DNA from: an uncultured Parabacteroides sp. | GTDB taxonomy: Bacteria; Bacteroidota; Bacteroidia; Bacteroidales; Tannerellaceae | Assembly (NCBI GenBank): GCA_937890135.1 | Contig: CALBYC010000212.1 | Span: forward strand, 1-10,423 | Direction of reading: 5' to 3' | DNA length: 10,423 nucleotides | Part shown: in pieces, positions 6,463-10,423 of the stretch | How the letters are laid out: every line of letters begins with the position of its first letter | How positions within the stretch are numbered: position 1 is the first letter of the stretch | The notes under the pieces: generated by a model | The model's input: the letters and a program-made list of their open reading frames with translations, nothing else | Database searches by the model: none | What the model was told of the DNA's origin: nothing | Translations under genes and position numbers: made by a program

Positions 6463-7227
6463 ATGAAGAAGATGTCAAAGAGCTTAGCTGTTTTGGCCGG
6501 TGCATGTGCCGCTATGTTCTCTTTTCAGGCGTGCTTGGACAATGATGATTCGGACACTATTTGCATCTATCCTCCTTACCAGGCGAACGTCTTAGTCACT
6601 GTCAAGCCGACGGGCGATGAATCATTCTACATGCAGTTGGATGATAGCACGACACTTTACCCTAATAACATGGAAGCTTCTCCGTTTGGCGCGAAAGAAG
6701 TGCGCGCTCTGGGGCAGGTCGTAGAAGTCGATAAGCCTTCCAATGGCTATACCAAGGCAGTGAATGTCCTGTGGATAGACAGCATTTTGACCAAGACAAC
6801 GGCTCCCGATCTGGGCGTTTCCAACGATTCCATATATGGAACGGATCCGGTCGATATCGTGAAGGATTGGGTGACGATTGCCGAGGATGGTTATCTGACA
6901 TTGCGTTTCCGCACAAACTTCGGTTTCAACGGGACAAAGCATTTTGTCAACCTGCTGACGAATCAGAACCCGGACAATCCATACGAGGTGGAGTTCCGCC
7001 ACAATGCTTTTGGCGATGTGCATGGGCAACGGGCGGACGGATTGGTCGCCTTCAAGCTGGACAGTCTGCCCGACACGCAAGGGAAGACCGTAAAATTGAA
7101 ACTGGTTTGGAAATCGTATGATGGCGTTCATTCTACGGAATTTGATTATTGCACGGATAAGTCGGCTCCCTCTTCCAGTTCGTTGATTTCAGATGTGTCG
7201 ACTGGCATGAATGCTTTCATGAAATGA
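6463..7227 (+). CDS. NigD-like lipoprotein
   Basis: The 254-residue protein begins MKKMSKSLAVLAGACAAMFS and then FQAC, a lipobox with lipidated Cys24, followed by the acidic stretch LDNDDSD that in Bacteroidetes is associated with lipoprotein export to the cell surface. The rest, with VLVTVKP near 44-50, alternating beta-rich segments, WVTIAEDGYLTLRF near 136-149 and a conserved HxVNLL-type segment near 161-166, matches the NigD-like family, named for a gene of the Prevotella nigrescens nigrescin (bacteriocin) locus. Family members are widespread Bacteroidetes lipoproteins of unknown biochemical role, and no bacteriocin gene is present here, so a bacteriocin function should not be assumed. 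An alternative start three codons downstream would not change the call. Transcription ends at the terminator at 7269-7316. I see no convincing promoter in the 74 bp before it, so it may be read from ybeY. Confidence 0.82.
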   Translation: MKKMSKSLAVLAGACAAMFSFQACLDNDDSDTICIYPPYQANVLVTVKPTGDESFYMQLDDSTTLYPNNMEASPFGAKEVRALGQVVEVDKPSNGYTKAVNVLWIDSILTKTTAPDLGVSNDSIYGTDPVDIVKDWVTIAEDGYLTLRFRTNFGFNGTKHFVNLLTNQNPDNPYEVEFRHNAFGDVHGQRADGLVAFKLDSLPDTQGKTVKLKLVWKSYDGVHSTEFDYCTDKSAPSSSSLISDVSTGMNAFMK

Positions 7228-7268
7228 CGAGAAGCAGGCGGACGAATCTGCCATTTGATATGATAAGG

Positions 7269-7316
7269 AATTTCATTGCGGCGGTTTGGAGGAATCGTTG
7301 CGATGAAATTTCTTTT
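7269..7316 (+). terminator. intrinsic terminator of the NigD-like gene
   Basis: AATTTCATTGCGGCG at 7269-7283 pairs with CGTTGCGATGAAATT at 7296-7310 in a 15-bp stem that includes three G-U pairs, with a few more pairs possible inside the 12-nt loop. TCTTTTT follows directly. Because the G-U pairs become A-C mismatches in the opposite transcript, the hairpin is adapted to the plus strand. It begins 42 nt after the stop codon. Confidence 0.8.
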
Positions 7317-7326
7317 TAGTCCCATT

Positions 7327-7401
7327 CGTTTTCCACGCCAGTCCCGGCCGTTTTCCCTTGCCGTCCCTATCTTTTGATTTTTCCTCTTCCGGGACGAAAA
7401 C
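7327..7401. other. bulged inverted repeat and imperfect direct repeat upstream of mnmG
   Basis: GTTTTC (7328-7333) and GTCCCGG (7341-7347) pair in nested order with GAAAAC (7396-7401) and CCGGGAC (7389-7395), with a 7-nt bulge on the left side and a 41-nt loop. In addition, 7327-7345 and 7349-7367 form an imperfect direct repeat (14 of 19 positions, period 22). The stretch is pyrimidine-rich on the plus strand and lies between a terminator and the mnmG promoter. It could be a small structured RNA or protein-binding DNA; neither is shown. Confidence 0.4.
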
Positions 7402-7403
7402 CT

Positions 7404-7436
7404 ATGGCCGTGTTTAGAATATTCTGCATCGGCCAT
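7404..7436. promoter_or_regulatory. nested palindrome upstream of the mnmG promoter
   Basis: ATGGCCG at 7404-7410 and CGGCCAT at 7430-7436 are perfect inverted arms, and the 10-bp palindrome AGAATATTCT at 7416-7425 lies between them with almost the same centre (7420 and 7420.5). It ends 22 bp before the mnmG -7 element, roughly where the -33 region begins, so an operator for a dimeric regulator is possible. No regulator is known to me for this motif. Confidence 0.35.
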
Positions 7437-7458
7437 CCCATCCTTCCCCTTTTCTGAC

Positions 7459-7466
7459 TATCTTTG
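7459..7466 (+). promoter_or_regulatory. -7 element for mnmG
   Basis: TATCTTTG is an exact match to TAnnTTTG, 26 bp before the mnmG start codon, giving a leader of about 20 nt. No TTTG box is visible at the usual -33 spacing. Confidence 0.55.
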
Positions 7467-7492
7467 TCTGCTGAAATAAATGATGTTATAAA

Positions 7493-9370
7493 ATGAGATT
7501 CGATTACGATGTGATTGTGGTTGGCGCCGGACATGCCGGATGCGAGGCTGCCGCTGCCGCTGCCAATTTGGGTTCACGTACGCTCCTTATCACGATGGAC
7601 TTGAACAAGGTCGCTCAGATGAGCTGTAATCCTGCCGTGGGAGGCATCGCCAAGGGGCAAATCGTCCGCGAGATAGATGCTTTGGGCGGCCAGATGGGAA
7701 TTGTGACAGACCTTACTGCCATTCAGCTTAGAATGTTGAACCGCAGCAAAGGCCCGGCCATGTGGAGCCCGCGGGCGCAGAGCGACCGTGCCCGGTTTAT
7801 CCAATGCTGGAGAGGTATTCTTGAGAATACCGACAACTTATGGATGTGGCAAGATATGGTTAAAGGACTTATCGTTGAAGATGGCCAAGTATGCGGCGTC
7901 CGTACGGGAATGGATGTGCAGTTCCGTGCCCGTGCGGTCGTGTTGACGAATGGCACTTTCCTGAACGGATTGATGCATATCGGGCGGACTCAGATCCGAG
8001 GAGGGCGCATATCCGAACCCGCTTCAACCGGTTTGACGGAACAGCTTGTCGCATTGGGCATACGCTCCGCGCGCATGAAAACGGGTACTCCGGTGCGCAT
8101 TGATGCCAGAAGTGTCCATTTCGAGGAGATGGCTGAGCAACGGGGAGAGGATGATTTCCATCAGTTCTCATATTTGGACAATATCCATCGTGAACTTAGG
8201 CAACTTAGTTGCTGGACTTGCTTCACCAACGAGCATTGCCATGAAATCCTGCGTGAAGGCCTTCCTGATTCCCCGTTGTATAACGGACAGATTAAAAGCA
8301 TTGGCCCTCGTTATTGCCCGAGCATCGAAACGAAGATAGTAACGTTTGCAGACAAAACCCAGCATCAGCTTTTCTTGGAGCCCGAAGGCGAAAACACGAA
8401 CGAGTACTATCTGAATGGCTTTTCGTCATCTCTTCCGCTGGATGTGCAGCTCCGCGCTTTACAAGCCATTCCCGCCTTTCGTGATGTCCAGATATATCGC
8501 CCTGGCTATGCCATTGAGTATGACTTTTTCGATCCTACGCAATTGAAGCATAATTTGGAGACGAAGAAAATCCGGAATCTTTTCTTTGCCGGGCAGATCA
8601 ATGGCACGACCGGTTATGAAGAAGCTGGCGGCCAGGGATTGATCGCAGGCATAAATGCGCATATCAATTGCCATGGCGGGGCTCCTTTTGAGTTGGGAAG
8701 AGACGAGGCTTACATAGGGGTGCTTATCGACGATTTAGTGACCAAAGGAGTCGACGAGCCTTATCGAATGTTCACATCGCGCGCGGAGTACCGAATCCTG
8801 CTCCGGCAGGACGATGCGGATATGCGCCTTACGGGAAAATCGTATCTCCTTGGCTTGGCTACTTCCTACCGCGAGAATTTGTTGGAGGAGAAGAGGAACT
8901 ACCGTGACCAGATAATATCTTTTTGTGAGAATTATTCCATCAAGCCGCAGCATGTCAATGCTGCGCTGACCCGTTTGGGCACGACGGAATTGGCCTACGG
9001 ATGCAAACTGTACGACCTGGTATTGCGGCCCCAGCTTGGATTGGACAATCTTTCGGAATTTATCCCGGCATTGAAATCGGAATTGGACAAGGTCCCATTA
9101 TCCCGGAGGCCGGAAATAGTCGAGGCGGCTGAAATCCTCATGAAATATAGCGGTTACATTAAACGCGAACAGATGATAGCGGATAAGATTAGCCGGCTCG
9201 AGAATATTCGTATCAAAGGCAAGTTCGACTATTCCTCTATTCTTTCCCTCTCTACTGAGGCTCGCCAAAAACTTGCCAAGGTTGACCCGGAAACCATTGC
9301 CCAGGCTAGCCGTATCCCTGGGATTTCGCCGAGCGATATCAACATATTGCTGGTGATGTCCGGCCGGTAA
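7493..9370 (+). CDS. mnmG: tRNA uridine-5-carboxymethylaminomethyl modification enzyme MnmG
   Basis: The 625-residue protein is a full-length MnmG (GidA). The N-terminal FAD-binding motif is VVGAGHAGCE at 9-18, followed by SCNPAVGGIAKG at 44-55 with conserved Cys45. The second conserved cysteine, Cys275, is in RYCPSIE; TGYEEAGGQGLIAGINAH at 373-390 and SRAEYRILLRQDDADMRLT at 429-447 are family signatures, and the C-terminal helical domain is intact. With MnmE it adds the carboxymethylaminomethyl (or aminomethyl) group to C5 of the wobble uridine in certain tRNAs, using methylenetetrahydrofolate, FAD and GTP hydrolysis by MnmE, in the cytoplasm. The start is set by the FAD motif and the promoter just upstream. 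uvrC follows 75 bp later on the same strand. mnmG lies near the replication origin in many bacteria, which fits the parS site that follows it. Confidence 0.98.
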   Translation: MRFDYDVIVVGAGHAGCEAAAAAANLGSRTLLITMDLNKVAQMSCNPAVGGIAKGQIVREIDALGGQMGIVTDLTAIQLRMLNRSKGPAMWSPRAQSDRARFIQCWRGILENTDNLWMWQDMVKGLIVEDGQVCGVRTGMDVQFRARAVVLTNGTFLNGLMHIGRTQIRGGRISEPASTGLTEQLVALGIRSARMKTGTPVRIDARSVHFEEMAEQRGEDDFHQFSYLDNIHRELRQLSCWTCFTNEHCHEILREGLPDSPLYNGQIKSIGPRYCPSIETKIVTFADKTQHQLFLEPEGENTNEYYLNGFSSSLPLDVQLRALQAIPAFRDVQIYRPGYAIEYDFFDPTQLKHNLETKKIRNLFFAGQINGTTGYEEAGGQGLIAGINAHINCHGGAPFELGRDEAYIGVLIDDLVTKGVDEPYRMFTSRAEYRILLRQDDADMRLTGKSYLLGLATSYRENLLEEKRNYRDQIISFCENYSIKPQHVNAALTRLGTTELAYGCKLYDLVLRPQLGLDNLSEFIPALKSELDKVPLSRRPEIVEAAEILMKYSGYIKREQMIADKISRLENIRIKGKFDYSSILSLSTEARQKLAKVDPETIAQASRIPGISPSDINILLVMSGR

Positions 9371-9375
9371 GGCGG

Positions 9376-9395
9376 AATGTTTCACGTGAAACATT
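9376..9395. other. parS: parS-type ParB-binding site
   Basis: The 16-bp core TGTTTCACGTGAAACA at 9378-9393 equals the widely conserved chromosomal parS consensus, and one AA/TT step on each side makes a perfect 20-bp palindrome. ParB (Spo0J) binds this site, spreads on DNA and works with ParA and SMC/MukB-type condensin in origin segregation. It starts 6 bp after the mnmG stop and is intergenic. No parA or parB gene is in the window. The match is exact; that it is bound by ParB in this organism is inferred. Confidence 0.85.
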
Positions 9396-9445
9396 ACTTT
9401 AAGTAGTTTATGTAACTCTGTGGTTTATTGAAGATAATAGGAAGT

Positions 9446-10423
9446 ATGGATGATGAAATAGTGGAACATTTGAAAACTATATTGGCTGTTATGCCGGATA
9501 AGCCGGGATGTTATGAGTATTTCGATGAGAAGGGTACGATTATCTATGTAGGCAAGGCCAAGAACTTGAAGAGGAGGGTCTCCTCGTACTTCAACAAGCA
9601 ACAGGATAATGCTAAGACCCGAGTCCTTGTCCGGCAGATTCGTGACATAAAGTACTTTGTAGTAGACACCGAACAGGATGCGCTGCTTTTGGAAAACAGC
9701 TTGATAAAGCAATACCATCCTCGTTATAATGTGCTATTGAAGGACGATAAGACGTATCCTTCCATTGTCGTTAAAAACGAGTATTTCCCGAGGGTGTTCC
9801 AGACACGGAACATAGTCAGGGATGGCTCCCGTTATTATGGCCCTTATCCGTCTGCCTATACGGCAAAAGTGATGCTTCAATTGATAAAAGAGCTTTATCC
9901 TCTGCGTACATGCAAATACCCGCTTACTCCTGAAAATATTCGAGAGGGCAAATACGGCGTTTGCCTCGAATATCATATCAAACGTTGCAAAGGGCCTTGT
10001 GAGGGATTGCAGTCGTTGGAAGAATACATGCGGAACGTGGCGGAAATTAAAGAAATCCTCCGGGGCAATATCTCTCAAGTCAGTAAACACCTGTATGAAG
10101 AGATGATGCGTTTGTCGGCGGAACTTAAATTTGAAGAGGCTCAGAAAGTCAAGGAAAAGTACGTGGCCATAGAAAATTATCGTTCGAAATCGATAGTCGT
10201 GACACCCATGCTACATGACATTGATGTTTTCTCCATTACCGAAAATGAACCGTCTGTCTATATCAACTACCTCCATATCGGCAATGGGGCGGTGGTGCAG
10301 GCCTACACTTTCGAGTACAAGAAAAAATTAGAAGAAAGCAAAGAGGAACTGCTGAGCCTGGGCATAGTGGAGATGAGAAAACGTTTCGGGAGCACAGCGA
10401 AAGAAATCATAGTTCCGTTCGCC
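9446..10423 (+). CDS. uvrC: excinuclease ABC subunit C, N-terminal part (partial)
   Basis: The first 326 codons are in the window and the gene runs off the right edge. Residues about 17-95 are the GIY-YIG nuclease domain: PGCY at 20-23 (the GIY motif reads GCY), YVGKAKNLKRRVSSYF at 34-49, and Glu83 in LLLENSLIKQY, which makes the 3' incision. Cys156, Cys173, Cys181 and Cys185 form a four-cysteine cluster as in the iron-sulfur site known for UvrC. The UVR (UvrB-binding) helical motif lies near 227-245 (LKFEEAQKVKEKY). UvrC cuts both sides of a DNA lesion after UvrA and UvrB load. The ATG at 9446 is preceded by AGGAAG, a reasonable ribosome binding site. The 75-bp gap holds the parS site and a weak TAACTCTG at 9413-9420 (7/8 to TAnnTTTG), so it may have its own promoter or be read through from mnmG. 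Confidence 0.97.
   Translation, partial: MDDEIVEHLKTILAVMPDKPGCYEYFDEKGTIIYVGKAKNLKRRVSSYFNKQQDNAKTRVLVRQIRDIKYFVVDTEQDALLLENSLIKQYHPRYNVLLKDDKTYPSIVVKNEYFPRVFQTRNIVRDGSRYYGPYPSAYTAKVMLQLIKELYPLRTCKYPLTPENIREGKYGVCLEYHIKRCKGPCEGLQSLEEYMRNVAEIKEILRGNISQVSKHLYEEMMRLSAELKFEEAQKVKEKYVAIENYRSKSIVVTPMLHDIDVFSITENEPSVYINYLHIGNGAVVQAYTFEYKKKLEESKEELLSLGIVEMRKRFGSTAKEIIVPFA

Noticed and set aside
6622..7131. 169-codon open frame on the minus strand inside the NigD-like gene
   Set aside because: It is opposite a lipoprotein gene with a clear signal and family match; the translation has no recognisable domain.
9376..9395. The parS palindrome as the mnmG terminator
   Set aside because: The palindrome has no loop and no following T tract, while its core is an exact parS match.

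Overview
The window looks like a chromosomal segment of a gut-type Bacteroidales bacterium. The evidence is a fused-type 2-oxoacid:ferredoxin oxidoreductase alpha start, a ribonuclease H with an N-terminal viroplasmin-like domain, a NigD-like lipoprotein, start codons mostly without Shine-Dalgarno sequences, and several exact matches to the Bacteroidetes -7 promoter element TAnnTTTG. I cannot name the genus from the sequence. There are no insertion sequences, phage genes, CRISPR arrays, tRNAs or rRNAs, and the gene content is mostly housekeeping.

Region 1 (1-2051, minus strand): the order of transcription is aroK (shikimate kinase), then an alanine dehydrogenase-family gene 14 bp downstream, then, after a 118-bp gap with a possible promoter, the first 59 codons of korA, which runs out of the window. 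Region 2 (2052-4825, plus strand): a divergent intergenic region leads to a two-domain ribonuclease HI gene and, about 20 to 92 bp further on depending on the start chosen, a Zn/Cd-type P1B ATPase that lacks the usual N-terminal metal-binding domain. Region 3 (4826-5874): a 233-bp convergent intergenic region carries a perfect 19-bp inverted repeat with a 32-nt loop, followed by a minus-strand secreted alpha/beta hydrolase.

Region 4 (5875-7227, plus strand): closely packed divergent promoters serve the hydrolase and ybeY (rRNA maturation endonuclease). A NigD-like lipoprotein gene follows and ends at a strong intrinsic terminator. Region 5 (7228-10423, plus strand): an unusual dyad-rich 120-bp stretch and a TAnnTTTG promoter precede mnmG (tRNA wobble-uridine modification). 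A perfect parS-type palindrome sits in the mnmG-uvrC gap, and the 5' 326 codons of uvrC (nucleotide excision repair) run to the window edge.

The most notable points are the parS site (candidate ParB-binding centromere, suggesting an origin-proximal position), the long perfect inverted repeat at 4978-5047, and the apparent Asp-to-Ser replacement at a catalytic position of the alanine dehydrogenase-like protein. I found no clear sign of an entirely new multi-gene system.
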